Part shown: one piece after another, positions 48,906 through 60,501 of the stretch
Layout: every line of letters starts with the position of its first letter
Numbering within the stretch: position 1 is the stretch's first letter
Source: Lichina pygmaea
Taxonomy: Eukaryota; Ascomycota; Lichinomycetes; Lichinales; Lichinaceae
DNA length: 64,000 bases
Direction: 5' to 3'
Assembly: GCA_963422465.1 (NCBI GenBank)
Contig: OY730169.1
Coordinates: 5,208,001-5,272,000, forward strand
Position numbers and translations under genes: made by a program
Notes under the pieces: generated by a model
Told to the model about the DNA's origin: nothing
Database searches by the model: none
The model's input: the letters and a program-made list of their open reading frames with translations, nothing else

Positions 48906-49478
48906 ATGCACTTCACCTACCACTTCCGGACTCTTGCCCTTGCAGTTGGCCTCACGACCGCGATGGGACGCCATGTAATTGCGGAAGACCTTGTCCAGCC
49001 AGCGGCCGATGTGGAGCAAGCCTTTACCGCACGCTCAACAGGGCCACTATCGAGTCCATCCAGCACCAACTCTTCCCAGCCCACAACGTTCATCACCTCC
49101 ACCGTCACTCTGCTACCCAGCACCAGCAACGACTTTATAAGAAGCGGTCAGACCAAGTTTATATCCAGCTGGCTAGGCAAGAGAGATCTGCCCAAATGGC
49201 TGCAGTGGCTGACCAGAACCGGAGGCGCGCAGCGGATCAACTGGTCAACGCGTTCAATGCCGCAGAGTTCGATTATTCCGGGGGTCATCAGCCGCAAGAC
49301 CAAGTGGACGGACAAGCACGACCGCACTTGTCAACTGCACTTTTTCGGACTCTTCCGAGATTGTGCTGCCGAGTTTGGCCCGGCTGCGGATGATGACATG
49401 AGTGGGTCAGTAGAGGGCACACAGCCCACAGCGCAGAGTAATGGCACTCGGGTAGTAACAGCGCCGACATCCTCCTGA
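48906..49478 (+). CDS. Possible small secreted protein
   Basis: Open frame of 190 codons from ATG 48906. The first 20 or so residues (MHFTYHFRTLALAVGLTTAM) resemble a signal peptide, and the rest is Ser/Thr rich with few Cys. No family is recognised, no intron is evident, and another frame on the opposite strand overlaps its 5' end. Candidate secreted protein or chance frame; treat as unproven. Confidence 0.35.
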   Translation: MHFTYHFRTLALAVGLTTAMGRHVIAEDLVQPAADVEQAFTARSTGPLSSPSSTNSSQPTTFITSTVTLLPSTSNDFIRSGQTKFISSWLGKRDLPKWLQWLTRTGGAQRINWSTRSMPQSSIIPGVISRKTKWTDKHDRTCQLHFFGLFRDCAAEFGPAADDDMSGSVEGTQPTAQSNGTRVVTAPTSS

Positions 49479-49603
49479 TCGTGTTTAAGAAATTGGAGAA
49501 TTTTGACAAAAAGGATGACCTGGCACGATTGAGATCTCCGCTGGGCCCATGGTGCTGCCAAGAGAGGATAACCAGCGGCCAGCCCCGTGCGGTAGATTGT
49601 TGC

Positions 49604-50836
49604 CTAGCCCCAGACCTGCACAGTTCCTGCAAGTCATAAGTTCACTAATCAAATGCGGCAAGTTCGAGCGTGCGACGCTCACCATCTACGCCAGCGCTCA
49701 GCCACTCTTTCCGGGCGTCATTGACCACGACGGCGCTCGCCACTTTCTTCGAGTGTGCCTCTAGCTTCTGGATCACCGTGCCGTCAAGGAGGCTCCACAC
49801 GTAGACAAAGCCGTCTTCACTCCCGCTGACGACATATGCGTCGTTCAATCCCAAACAAGACCGGATGCGGTAGACTTTGTTGATGTGGCACTTGTAGGAC
49901 TGGAGTGACATGCCGTTGCCCTTGTCCATCAGCCGAATCGTGCTGTCGAGGGTCGAGACGAGAAGCGCGTTGCTGTCCTTGGTTTGGCGGAGGGACGTCA
50001 CGGGAGCTGCAACAACCGCGACGTGAGCGAATGGAATGACAACAGGCCCATGTCGGGATGACGTATGACGGAGATTTATACCTCCGACGACGTCGACGTA
50101 GATCATCCCCATCCTCAGATCATAGATCCGCACCCGCCCGTCCACGCTGCCCGTACACACTTCATGGCCGACGACCTGGACCGTGCTAATGCTATCCCTT
50201 GCCTCCTCGAAGACCTGGATAGGCTTGGTGCTTTGACTCTTGCAGTCCCACAGTCTCACCGTCGCGTCGAAGCTACCTGTTCGAACCACCATGCGAATGA
50301 TCAGCCATCCGTGTCCGATACTCTCTAGGGTAGGAACAGCAGGAGAGGAGGAAGGCTACTAACCACTGACCACGACGGAACAACCCTCGCCGCCAAAGGC
50401 CACGGCATTCACGCGGCCAAAGTGCCCAGCGAAGCGCCTGAGTGTTCGGGCCGTGGGCACATCCCATAGAAAGACCTGCTTGTCGCCGCCAACGCTGACG
50501 AAGCGCGCATTATCGTCCGAGACGGCAAGGTCGAGGACTTCGTAGCCGTGAGCGTCGAACGTCTGAACCAGCGACGCCGTCGCTGGATTGAACAGCCGCA
50601 CGAGACGGTCTGAAGACCCTGTCAGCGCCTACGAATCCTTGTGAGCTAAGATGCATCGAGGAAGGAGGCCGTAGAGATACGAACGTATTGGCCGAGGCCT
50701 GCTGAGTAGACCACGCAATGGACCGCTCCTGGTATCGTTGACACATTGGGTCAACACCAATTTGCTTGTCAAAGAGGGACTTTGAAATACCGTTGTGCCC
50801 CGTCAAGGTACGCAAAGGGCATGCTGGGAAGGCCAT
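49604..50836 (-). CDS. WDR83/Morg1-type WD40 protein
   Basis: Scaffold WD40 protein linked to spliceosomes and MAP-kinase signalling in animals. Exons (minus strand) 50836-50791, 50728-50685, 50628-50364, 50276-50082, 50006-49683 and 49626-49604 give 298 residues, the length of a seven-bladed propeller. Diagnostic phrases: LTGHNGAVHCVVYSAGLGQY, LTGSSDRLVRLFNPAT, FVSVGGDKQVFLWDV, VVSGSFDATVRLWDC, KCHINKVYRIRSCL and a final DGTVQVWG. Intron 4 (50007-50081) is 75 nt and in frame with no stop, so retention would insert 25 residues. Exon 2 uses the weak donor GTTCGT; an alternative donor at GTATCT with a later acceptor is possible but would lose LTG of a conserved blade. Confidence 0.88.
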
Positions 50837-51178
50837 GTCATCCTCTCTTGGTTCGTGAGGCTACGGTGTCACAGCGGTTTACAGAAGTAACGTAGGAATT
50901 GCCATACGGTAATTGATTACCGGTAGAGATGCGAACGAATCTGGTTGATCGCACGCATCACGTAGCACATGAAAAAAAAAGTATGGCCCACCCATGACCA
51001 TTTTTCAAGTAACTCAGGGGGATCAAACTACGGAAGAAGAGCTTGCACTGGCAAGCATAGCGCTTGCGCCCCGCCACCAAGATTACAGCCTCAACCAGGC
51101 CAACCCTCTCCGCAAGAACACCTCCATCGAGTCGCGGCAGCAACGCTGTCTCGCTGACAGGGCTGGCCACATCAATGC
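50837..51178. other. Spacer between WDR83 and septin genes
   Basis: 342 bases between the WDR83 start (-) and the septin 3' end (-). No gene recognised; a run of nine A occurs at about 50972. Confidence 0.5.
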
Positions 51179-52717
51179 CTAGCGACGACCGTGGCTCCGG
51201 ACGGCGGTCCCTTGCATGGTCTCAAGCTCGGACTCGAGCTGTTTGATGCTGTAGGCACTGTCAGCGAATGCCAACTATCGCTCGCTGAAGATCTGTTGGA
51301 CGTACGCAGCGTGGGTACTTTCGAGGTCCTTGTTCAAGCGGTCGCGCTCAGAGATCAGCTTTTGCTCCCACTGTCGGAACCGCTGTTCTTCGATCTTGAC
51401 CTGCTCGGTGAAGCGCTTCCGGAGACTCTCCTCCTCCTCCTTGAACTTGGGGTTGTCCAACTTTCTCGGCCGAGCCTCCCCGAACTTCCGCGTCTCCATC
51501 TGAGACGCTCGGTAGGCCTCGTAGTGCTGCTCCTCGGTGGTATGGATGAGATCCAGCATATGCGTGCGGATGAGGATCGAACGAAGTTTCTTGAAGTCGC
51601 AGTGGACTTCGTTTTCCACCTCGGCCACACCCCACGAGTATTGGCGACCCTTTACGTATCTGTTGTCGGCGACCTTGATGTCCTTTTCGGACCCGATGAC
51701 CGCGAACGGCATGGCCGCCGTCAAGCTGCGAGCGTGAGCCGCGGCAGCTTCGTCGTCTTCCTCAACCGGCGGCTGGTAGATTCGGATATCCTGCGCCTCG
51801 ATGACAGCTCGGATCTAGAAGAGATGTGACATCAGTTTACCGATTTCGCCGAGATGGTAGAGACTGATAGTACCCTGTTCTTGAACTGCGCGAGATCTCG
51901 AGGGCTGAGAGTGTCTGCTTTGGCAATGACCGGGATCAGATTCACACGGGTGCAGAGCCGCTTCATGACCTCGACATCCAGCGGCTTCAGAGTATGACCG
52001 GTGGCTCGGATGAAGTAAAGACACGTATGTACGCGAAGATCGATCTTGTCCGATCGATGGGGCTGTTGCTCCTGCAGCATGTAGGACTCATGCTGGTCGT
52101 CAAGAAATTCGATGATGGGCATCCACGAGTCGCGGTTGTTGACATAGTCACCGAAGCCAGGAGTGTCGATGACCGTAAGGCGGACTACCGGTTATCAACA
52201 CGCGACCTATCGCACTCCAGCATGCTACGACTGCCGCACCTTTGAAGAACTTCTCCTCAAGCTCGGCTTTGGTGATCTCGATCTCCACAGTCTTGTCGAC
52301 CTGTTTGGCATGACGCCGCCGGTGGTCGGCGTAGTTCTTGATCGTGGTCGAGAACAGCGTGTTGATAAAGGTCGTCTTTCCAAGGCCAGATTCGCCAGCG
52401 ACCTGTGGCGTTCAGCACCGATATCGCCAACAGTAGATGGAGTCGAGGCATACCATGATCGTGAAAGCGGCCCCCCGCTTCGCGACGATCTTGTGCCTAT
52501 GAGCTCAGTCAGCTGGCCCTCTTATTTGGACTCTTTGGCTTCGCGTCATCTCACCTTTGGTTGGGCAGCTGTGGTGGCATGTTAGCCTGGCTGTACCAGC
52601 TTGATGATCTGACCAGTCCATGACACTTACATTGGCAATGCCAATTGGCGATGCAGACTCAGCTGCCTCTTGAGATATGCCAATCGGCGTTGCGGAGTCG
52701 GACATTGCCTGTGACAT
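51179..52717 (-). CDS. CDC12: Septin Cdc12
   Basis: GTP-binding filament protein of the septin ring, acting in cytokinesis and hyphal septation. Exons (minus strand) 52717-52631, 52568-52555, 52496-52454, 52402-52240, 52184-51874, 51814-51306 and 51248-51179 give 398 residues. Exon 2 is a 14-nt microexon (LPNQ plus two bases). G1 is GESGLGKT, G3 is DTPG and G4 is AKAD; the C-terminal SUE-containing and coiled-coil part is clear (RKRFTEQVKIEEQRFRQWEQ). Sequence order and NLPNQRHKIVAKRG mark the Cdc12 class. The start is either 52717 or 52705 (MSDSATPIGI, the usual start); the first ATG is annotated here. The N-terminal peptide PIGI is duplicated, with SATPIGI and SASPIGI. Confidence 0.94.
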
Positions 52718-53101
52718 TGCGACCAACACCTCGTCGGACTGTTCGGAACTGGTAGCGATTCTGCGCTGGGGTAGTACGATACCCGTTCGACTCAATTGCA
52801 ACCTGATGGAGCTTTACGATGGTTTTGGAACGGCTTCTCGAGGTTAGTCTATCGACAACGTTTGAGACCCGAACAGAAAAGAGCAGAAGGAGGAAAAGGG
52901 GAACCGGAGATTGAATGCAAAGTTTCATTGGCGCTAGTCCTATTAAGCACAAGCGCGCCCATATCGGCTATCCCGGTGTGGGCTCGGTCGATCATTTTTG
53001 CGCTCCGGCGAAAATCTTGCGACCTACAGTACTCGTATGCGCACAAGAGCTCTGAATTGCGGGAGCTCTGGCAGTAGTTATTCCGCCTCCAGCAAGTGAA
53101 T
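52718..53101. promoter_or_regulatory. Divergent promoter region, Cdc12 / Pwp2
   Basis: 384 bases between divergent starts; no specific site recognised. Confidence 0.5.
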
Positions 53102-56100
53102 ATGAAAACGGACTTCAAAGTATGGATTTTGCATGATCTTTATATGAAGCCGCTTTGCTGACGGGCCTGTAGTTCTCGAATTTACTGGGGACTGTGTACT
53201 CCAAAGGCAACCTGCTCTTCACCCCCGACGGCCTGTCTCTACTGTCGCCTGTAGGTAATCGGGTGTCGGTATTTGATCTCGTCAAGTATGGCTTTTTCGC
53301 GCGCTGATCGTCTTGGAACCAGAATGGCTGAAGCTCCACTAGCAACAAGTCGTACACTCTCCCTGCCGCGCACCGCAAGGCCATTGCTCGAATCGCTCTG
53401 AATCCGCAAGGGAACCTACTTCTCTCGGTCGACGATGGAGGTCGAACTATCCTCACCAACTTTCCCCGCAGGGTGGTACTATACCACTTCTCTTTGCGAT
53501 CGTCCGTTTCAGTGCTCGCATTCTCGCCTTCGGGACGATACTTCGCCGTTGCGCTGGAGCGTAACATCGAAGTATGGCATACGCCATCGACCCCTGGCTC
53601 CAGTGACGATGGCGAACTCGAGTTCGCCCCGTTTGTTCGCCACAGGGTGTATACCGGCCACTTTGGTGGCATACAGCACATCGAGTGGTCGGGTGACTCT
53701 AGATTCTTTATCAGCACATCGAAGGATCTGACGGCCCGAATGTTCAGTCTGGATCTTGAACCTGGGTTTGTGTCAACGACCTTGGCGGGTCACAAAGAGA
53801 CCGTTCAGGGTGCTTGGTTCACCAAAGATCAGGAAACGGTATGTCAGCTACCAATACCCTGGGTGTCGTTAGCTGAGTTTAAGCAAAGATCTACACAGTC
53901 AGTTCAGACGGCGCCCTTTTTCGATGGGGCTATGTGCCTCGACCAACAGCCAACGGCGCTACAGCGCCTAGAGACGACGTAGATCGACAGTCGTTGATGC
54001 AATGGAGAATCGTCGCACGTCACTACTTCATGCAGGCATCTGCGAAAGTCACCTGTGCTGCTTTTCATGCGCCTTCGAATCTCCTCGTGGTCGGTTTCTC
54101 CAGCGGTATCTTCGGTCTGTACGAGTTACCAGAGTTCAATCAGATTCACACCCTTAGGTATGCTACGCTGATTCTAGATTTATCCTCATCCCAAGTTAAC
54201 GACGTTTCAGTATCTCGCAGAAGGCGATCGACTTTGTTACCATCAACAAATCAGGGGAATGGCTCGCCTTCGCGGCCTCGAAGTTGGGCCAGCTCCTTGT
54301 CTGGGAATGGCAATCGGAGTCCTACATCTTGAAGCAGCAAGGCCATTTCGATGCCATGAATGCTCTGGTATACTCTCCAGACGGCCAAAGAGTCGTGACT
54401 GCGGCCGATGACGGCAAGGTAAAAGTATGGGACATCAGCTCCGGCTTCTGCATTGCTACCTTCACGGAGCATTCGAGCGGGGTCACCGACTGCGCGTTCG
54501 CCAAGAAGGGAACCGTTTTGTTTACCTGCAGCCTCGACGGTTCCGTTCGAGCATGGGACCTTACCCGCTATCGGAATTTCAAAACCTTCACGGCGCCATC
54601 GAGACTGTCATTCTCCTGCCTAGCGGTGGATCAGAGTGGTGAGGTGGTGTGTGCAGGCTCATTGGACTCATTCGAGGTTTTCATTTGGTCCGTTCAAACG
54701 GGCCAACTGCTCGATCAACTATCAGGTCACGAAGGGCCCGTCTCGTCGCTCGCTTTCGGCTCTGACGGCGGGACTCTCATAAGCGGCTCGTGGGACCGCA
54801 CCGTGCGCCTCTGGAGCATCTTTGGCCGTACGCAATCCACCGAGTCTCTCCAGCTACAAGCGGACATCCTCTGCGTCGCTTTTCGACCCGACTCGAAACA
54901 GCTAGCCGTATCCAGTTTGGACGGCCTGTTGACGTTCTGGTCGGCGACGGAAGCGAAGCAGCTGGCCGAGCTGGACGCCCGGCGGGATGCCTCTGGTGGT
55001 CGGAAAGTCACAGACCGGAGAAGCGCCGCCAACATTGAAGGCACGAAGCACTTCACGACAATCACTTATAGTGGCGATGGCACATGCTTGTTGGCTGCAG
55101 GAAACACCAAATACATATGTCTCTACGACGTGGAATCGGCTGTCCTGCTCAAGAAGTTCACCGTCAGCATCAACCTCGGCCTCGACGGCACGCAAGAATT
55201 CCTCAACAGCCGTTACCTCACCGAAGCGGGCCCGATTGGGCTCATCGACGACCGCGGTGATGCGTCGGACCCGGACGAGCGTCGTGACAGGACCCTGCCT
55301 GGCGCCAAGCGTGGGGATCTCTCTTCGAGAAAGGTCAGACCCGAGGTCAGAGTGACATCTGTGTCCTTCTCGCCTGCGGGCCGCGCATTCTGTGCCGCGA
55401 GCACCGAAGGGTTGCTCATCTACTCTCTGGACCAAGCACTCCAGTTCGATCCGTTCGATCTGGACGTGACCGTCACGCCGGCGAACACCCTCGCGGCGCT
55501 CACGCAGCATGACCACCTCCGAGCTCTGGTCATGGCATTTCGGCTGAACATGCCGTCGCTGATCCGTCGCGTCTACGAGGGCATTCCTGCCACGAGCATC
55601 CGACTCACAGCAACAGACATGCCTCCTGTGTACGTCGGCAAGATGCTTCGGTTTGTTGCCACCATGACGGAAGAGACGCCTCATCTCGAGTTCAACCTGC
55701 TTTGGATCGAGGCGCTGCTTTCTTTGCACGGGCGGTGGATCGGTGAGCACCGGGCGGACTTTGAAGAGGAGCTGCGGATAGCAATGCGAGCGGTGACCAG
55801 GATCAGGAATGAGCTTACCAGGCTGTGCGTTCCTCGTCTTCAACCTTCGTGCTAGATTCTCGCTGCTCATCTTTATCTACCGGACGAAACTTGTTGCACG
55901 GTGCTCCGCTAATCTCTGCCGCACCAACCTCCAGAGCCGACGAAAACATCTACACTCTCGACTATCTCCTCGAGCAACGAAACTCGCCGGCGACGCTGCA
56001 GAACAAGTCCACCGGCGGCCATGGAAAAGTCGACCGCATCAACGTCCTGGCCCAAGAGGCATTCGCTGCTGGTGTCAGTCTTCCTGCCACCGCGAACGGA

Positions 56101-56334
56101 CACGGGGATCAATCATCCAAGAGAGCCAACAGGAAAGCCAAGCCGCACCCATCTTCCGATCAAGACAAGCCAGCGAACAGCAAGGCTGCGGCTGCCGGCG
56201 GAGGCCGCGACGTTGATGCCGCGCTTGCCGACGACGGCAGTAGCGATACGGCCATGCCGGACAACGACGACGGAGGTATCGCACAGGAGGGGATCGATGA
56301 AGATGAGGACACATGGATGGGAATCGCAGACTAG
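53102..56334 (+). CDS. PWP2: Periodic tryptophan protein 2 (Pwp2, UTP-B complex)
   Basis: WD40 protein of the U3 snoRNP / UTP-B complex, needed for early 18S rRNA processing in the nucleolus. Exons 53102-53119, 53173-53285, 53343-53838, 53889-54157, 54211-55824 and 55935-56334 give 969 residues. The first coding exon is 18 nt (MKTDFK). Two propellers are visible, with blades such as VSVFDLVNNKSYTLP, EVWHTPSTPGS, KVWDISSGFCIATF, VRAWDLTRYRNFKTF and VRLWSIFGRTQSTES. The conserved Utp12-type domain follows (PSLIRRVYEGIPATSIRLTA, LLWIEALLSLHGRWI). The tail is charged and ends in DEDTWMGIAD, as in other Pwp2. The acceptor at 53342 was chosen over one at 53349, which breaks the frame. Confidence 0.95.
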
Positions 56335-56918
56335 TCATAGACAACAGAAGTGTCCTTTTCTCCTCCGACTACCCCACCGAGACTCCCGCAAGGGAAGAAG
56401 AAACGGGAAAGGTATATGAGCCGCGGCATGCCAATCCCTTTCCTCGGAGCCATTCGTGCACTGTGAATCCGTGTATCCTTGAGTCCCTCCATCGGGGTGA
56501 CAAGCCAATGTCGTCCTCTGATGCCACTCCGGCCCAGCTCAACTCGGCCCGGCCCGGCCCGGCCCAGCCCACGCTCTCGACTCCGTTGCTAGCTATGGGT
56601 ACATCAAAAGATGAGCAGCGTCATCTTTACATTGGTTCGAGAACGGGTCTGGGCCTGGGCTTGTGTTCATCTGTTCATCTGTGCTCGGGGGGCAACTCTT
56701 TAACGACGGTGGACTGTAGGTCAGGGGGGAGTCCTGCACATTCGTACCGGTGCAGCCGATACGCATATAAGACCAGGAAGCATGTACATACGTATTCCAG
56801 AATCTTATCAAAAAGGAGACGAAGAGATGATTGGATGGATGATCCAAGATCCTCACCGAGGCAAAAAGACTACTATATCTCGAGTCACTGCCAAGATATC
56901 CTGTACACACGACATGTA

Positions 56919-56994
56919 GGTGCGGCTGCGCCGCGACCTACTTAGCCAGCCCAAGACTGACTAAGCGCACGGTCGGCGACTAGCTCCTTCGACA
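56919..56994 (+). repeat. Dispersed repeat, copy 2
   Basis: Aligns with 38464-38535; the cores CTGACTAAGCGC and ACTAGCTCCT match exactly. The two flanks differ, which argues that this is a short family and not a longer duplication. Confidence 0.65.
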
Positions 56995-57103
56995 CTCGCC
57001 TCTCCCCAGGACCTGCGCACCCCCCCACCGCGACTGCGTGAGGGTGGAGCAGTCCAGGCGGGAGACCTCAGCACTGTAAGTACGGCATACCCTGGAACAT
57101 TCC

Positions 57104-57143
57104 CCCCCTAGCGAGAGAGTTTACGAACAAGCTCGCTAGGGGG
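57104..57143. repeat. 12-bp inverted repeat with 16-nt loop
   Basis: CCCCCTAGCGAG at 57104-57115 is the exact reverse complement of CTCGCTAGGGGG at 57132-57143. It is in non-coding sequence next to the dispersed repeat. Confidence 0.85.
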
Positions 57144-57299
57144 AAATGTAGCCAGTAGGTAGCCATACCCAGCAATTCAAGCTGCAGCAGTATGAGACCA
57201 CTCCAGGCACGACGTGTCATAGCCCCGGCTACATGCCGCAAGCCCCCAAGGCGTCACTACCACAAGAATAAAACCTCTTGGGTACCGACGCCTTGTGAG

Positions 57300-57410
57300 C
57301 AGCCAGCGCACTTGCCCGGTTTCGAACCCGCGACGGAGTGATCTAACCCAACAAACCGTCACGGTTCCTGCTCGAACCGCCAAGTGAGGCTACCCCCAGT
57401 CGCCCCCCCC
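57300..57410 (-). other. tRNA-like B-box stretch
   Basis: Minus strand carries GGGTTCGAAACC (57329-57318), a good Pol III B-box, and TAGCC-type sequence upstream that is a poor A-box. No closed acceptor stem was found. Decayed tRNA or SINE piece. Confidence 0.25.
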
Positions 57411-58210
57411 AGATATACCGTCAGCTCGCGCCGGTACAGGTCGGCCACGAACAGCCCTGAGCCTTCAAAAGACCCAGTATATCTCGGCAACTGTAGAAAT
57501 TTTCATTTACTCTCGATATATATCTACGGCTGTAGTCGACCTGCTTTCTGTTCGCCCGCTCGCCACACGTTTTCTTACTGTAGGACAAGCACGACCGGCA
57601 CCACCAGCGATCAAGACTCGGAGACAGTCACTGCCCGAAGCAGCAACGTCCGGCGAGTTTCGCTAGCGATACTACCAGAAACGGCCTTCTCCCTCTCTGA
57701 CCTGTTGAACCCCCCCCCTCCTCCTTTTCTTTCTGGCCAAGGCTCTTCCTGATCCTTCGAAGGAATACGATGATATCTAACCGCTGCTAATCGATGGCTG
57801 GTATTCGTTGAATAATTTGTAAAGAGTGAGAAGAAGGAGAAGAAGAAGAAGGACGAATTGGAGTAGGGAAGCGACCGAGTGATGATAGCGACTTGACTAA
57901 TGCTCTTTCCGAGCGGCCCTCTCCCTTTCCAAGCCCCATCTGCTGGACATCCCAACGCTAAATGACGATCGACGGACGGGGTATGATGAACTATGAACGA
58001 TGAAAAGAGTGTCTCCCGATTGAGCCTCTCGATTGACATTCGCCGCCCGCCCATGTTTTCTGGTGGAGCAGAGAAGTGGCTACGTAGTAGGATCATGTCC
58101 GTCGCCGGCGGCGAGTCGGAAAAGGGCACAGTGGACGACTGCGACGCGGAAACTAGATACCGTACTTCCGTACAGCTTGATCGTGATCACGATGAAGGTG
58201 ATGGTGGTGG

Positions 58211-60267
58211 CTATCGGCCCCTCCGCCGGCGATCGCCATCTCTGTCATCTTCCTCCTCCTCGACTCTAGCCCTCTTGCTCGTGCGCGCTTCGTCGCCGCT
58301 GGTATCACCGTGACGGGCGTGACGCCGATCTCGACCTCGGTCCAGGTCAGAGTCCCGGTCCCGAGAAGATCTCTTGCCCGCGGTGCGGGATGATGCATCG
58401 GCGCTGCGACCATCTGTCTTTCCTACTTTGGATAGGAAATCGTCGACCTCTTGAAAAGGATCGGCTGCGGCTGCAGCGGCTGGTAAGGGTGCGTCTTTTT
58501 CGAATTGTACCGGTCCGTCGCGTTCCTTTTTGGACATGCGTCGTCAGTGCGGAATGTCTGAGGTCGACAGAGATGGACGGAGATGGTGGGCGAGAGGAGG
58601 GGGAGAATGGGCGAGCGCAGAACATACCCCCGCGTCCGCGGCACCCTTGAAGCCCTCCTTTGCCCGACCCAAGACGTCGAAGCGATTCGACTTGCCGATC
58701 CTATCGAGCTCGTTCCCTCGCTGCTCGTCGTCCAGCTCGTCCTCCTCTCCGCCGGCACGGGGCCTGTAGATGCTGTTGATGGCGTCCTGCGCGGCGAAGA
58801 GCGGCTTGTCGTAGGGATTGTCTTCGTTGAAGCCCGTGTCGAACCCGCTCGTCTGGTTGAACAGCCGACTGTCGTACATGGTCTCGGACGTCTGCGTCGG
58901 TTTGGCCAGCCCCAGCGCGATTTTCTCGGAGATGTCTCGGTTCTGCTCGCGCGCGAGGACTTGCAAGCGTCGCTCCGTGCCCATGCGCGATTGACGCAGT
59001 TGCCGCTCGGCTTCCCGTCGTCGTTCCTGCCGCATCTCCAACCGCTCCCGCGCGGCTTCGTCGTCGTCGTCGTCGTCGGAGGAGCTGACCGATCGTGACG
59101 ACGGCGTTACGCTTCTGCTTCGAGACGTCGACCGGGACGACGCCGATCGACGCCGCTGCGTCGCTGCGGCCCGTTCTTCCCGCGCCTTCTGTGCGAGCTG
59201 CCGTAGATGCTCCTCCTTCTGCGCCTTCTCCTTCTCCGCGAGCCTCTGCTGCATCAAGGCCCGTTGCTTCACCTCCTCTCGCGCGTGACGATCGGCGGTG
59301 AAGAGTGCCTCGGCGAACTGGGCAAACTTGTCGTTGATCGTCACGTCCTGTAGGCCTCGCCCGTCGGCGGCGAGACGTTTGTCCAACGGCACCGTGTAGC
59401 CTTTCGGATTCTTCCAGTTCGAGACCGGAGGAGGGATCTTCCACGCTTCCTGATCTTCTGCCGTTAGCTTTCGAGGTGGCGAGTGCATCACCGGTGGCGG
59501 TGGCGACGGCGGGCCTCGAGGAATCTTCTTGTGCTTGAACTTGGGCGGCTCCATCGGATCCTTCTGTCTCTCGACGATCTTCATGATTCGATCGTTCTTG
59601 CGGCTGTTGTCGCCCATCTGGTTGGCGGGCGTGTAGCGCACATAAGTTGGCTCTTTGCGGCTGACCCCGTTGACGTTCTTTGGCTTTTGAGCGGCCACGG
59701 CACCGGACACAAGGGCTGCCAGGGCATTCTTCGTCTTCTCCGTCTGCTCGGACACTTCCTCCTCCGAAGGTCGATCCAAGGAGATCTCGCCTACGTCTGC
59801 CCGTTGACGCAGCGGGATGAGGTCTTTGAACGAGGCGTGCACGATCCGCTTCTCATTGTGGCCCTGGCGCGCGATCGCGTCGTACTTCACTTTACCGTCG
59901 GCGTCCACCTGCACGGCCAAGGTGTTCCCGGCTGAGCCGGTCTTCCGGCCCATGTCGAGCGGATACTGCGCCACCGGAACCTCGGGAAAGGCACCGCCGT
60001 CGCCATAGTCTTCGGGCGCACGAGGCCGCCATCCTGCACGCTGTCCATACGGCGGCGGTCCCGTCCGCTGAGAACCCTCGTCAGCCCTACGCAAAGTCCA
60101 AGTGGAGCTTGAGCACTTACCCTGACGGAAATCTGGGTCTGGTCGACCGAGGTGGCCCCGACGACTCGCGGACCGCGAGACTGGGCATAAGCTGGCAATG
60201 TTTCTTCAGCTCCGGTATATTTAGGCTTCGGCAGTGCCTTGGCCAACGAAGTAGTGAGAGAGGCCAT
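58211..60267 (-). CDS. PRP45: Splicing factor Prp45/SNW1 (SKIP)
   Basis: NineTeen-complex-associated splicing factor and transcription co-regulator of the SNW family. Exons (minus strand) 60267-60121, 60076-58628 and 58525-58211 give 636 residues. N-terminal YGQRAGWRPRAPEDYGDGGA and QYPLDMG precede the SNW core: VRYTPANQMGDNSRKNDRIM, DPMEPPKFKHKKIPRGPPSP, IPPPVSNWKNPKGYTVPLDKRL, then a long charged helix (RQLAQKAREERA) and an RS-like Ser run. The tail after FDVLGRAKEGFKGAA includes ERDGPVQFEKD and an R/D-rich end. Intron 1 is only 44 nt. Symbol from yeast; the identity rests on the SNW block. Confidence 0.94.
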
Positions 60268-60501
60268 GGGGAAAAGTGGATGAGAGGGTCGAGCGTCGCG
60301 CGCCTCGAAGTGGTCGTGCTGTTGCTACGGTTGCGTATTTCTACCTGAAGAGTGAGAGGTGTCTACCGTACTCCGTACCGTGAGTACAGTACGTATGTAT
60401 GTACGGGGGCTGGCGACAGAAGTAGTCGGAATGCCATCAAAAAGTGATGAGACTGTATCCCACCACCAAAACCACTTCCCCCGACCCCACACCACCGATA
60501 A

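Larger units (their letters stand above)
56335..58210. other. 1.9-kb gap with repeat relics
   Basis: Between Pwp2 (+) and Prp45 (-), convergent. It holds the second copy of a dispersed repeat (56919-56994), a 12-bp hairpin (57104-57143) and a B-box-bearing tRNA-like stretch (about 57300-57410). A purine-rich tract lies at about 57830-57865. No gene recognised. Confidence 0.5.
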
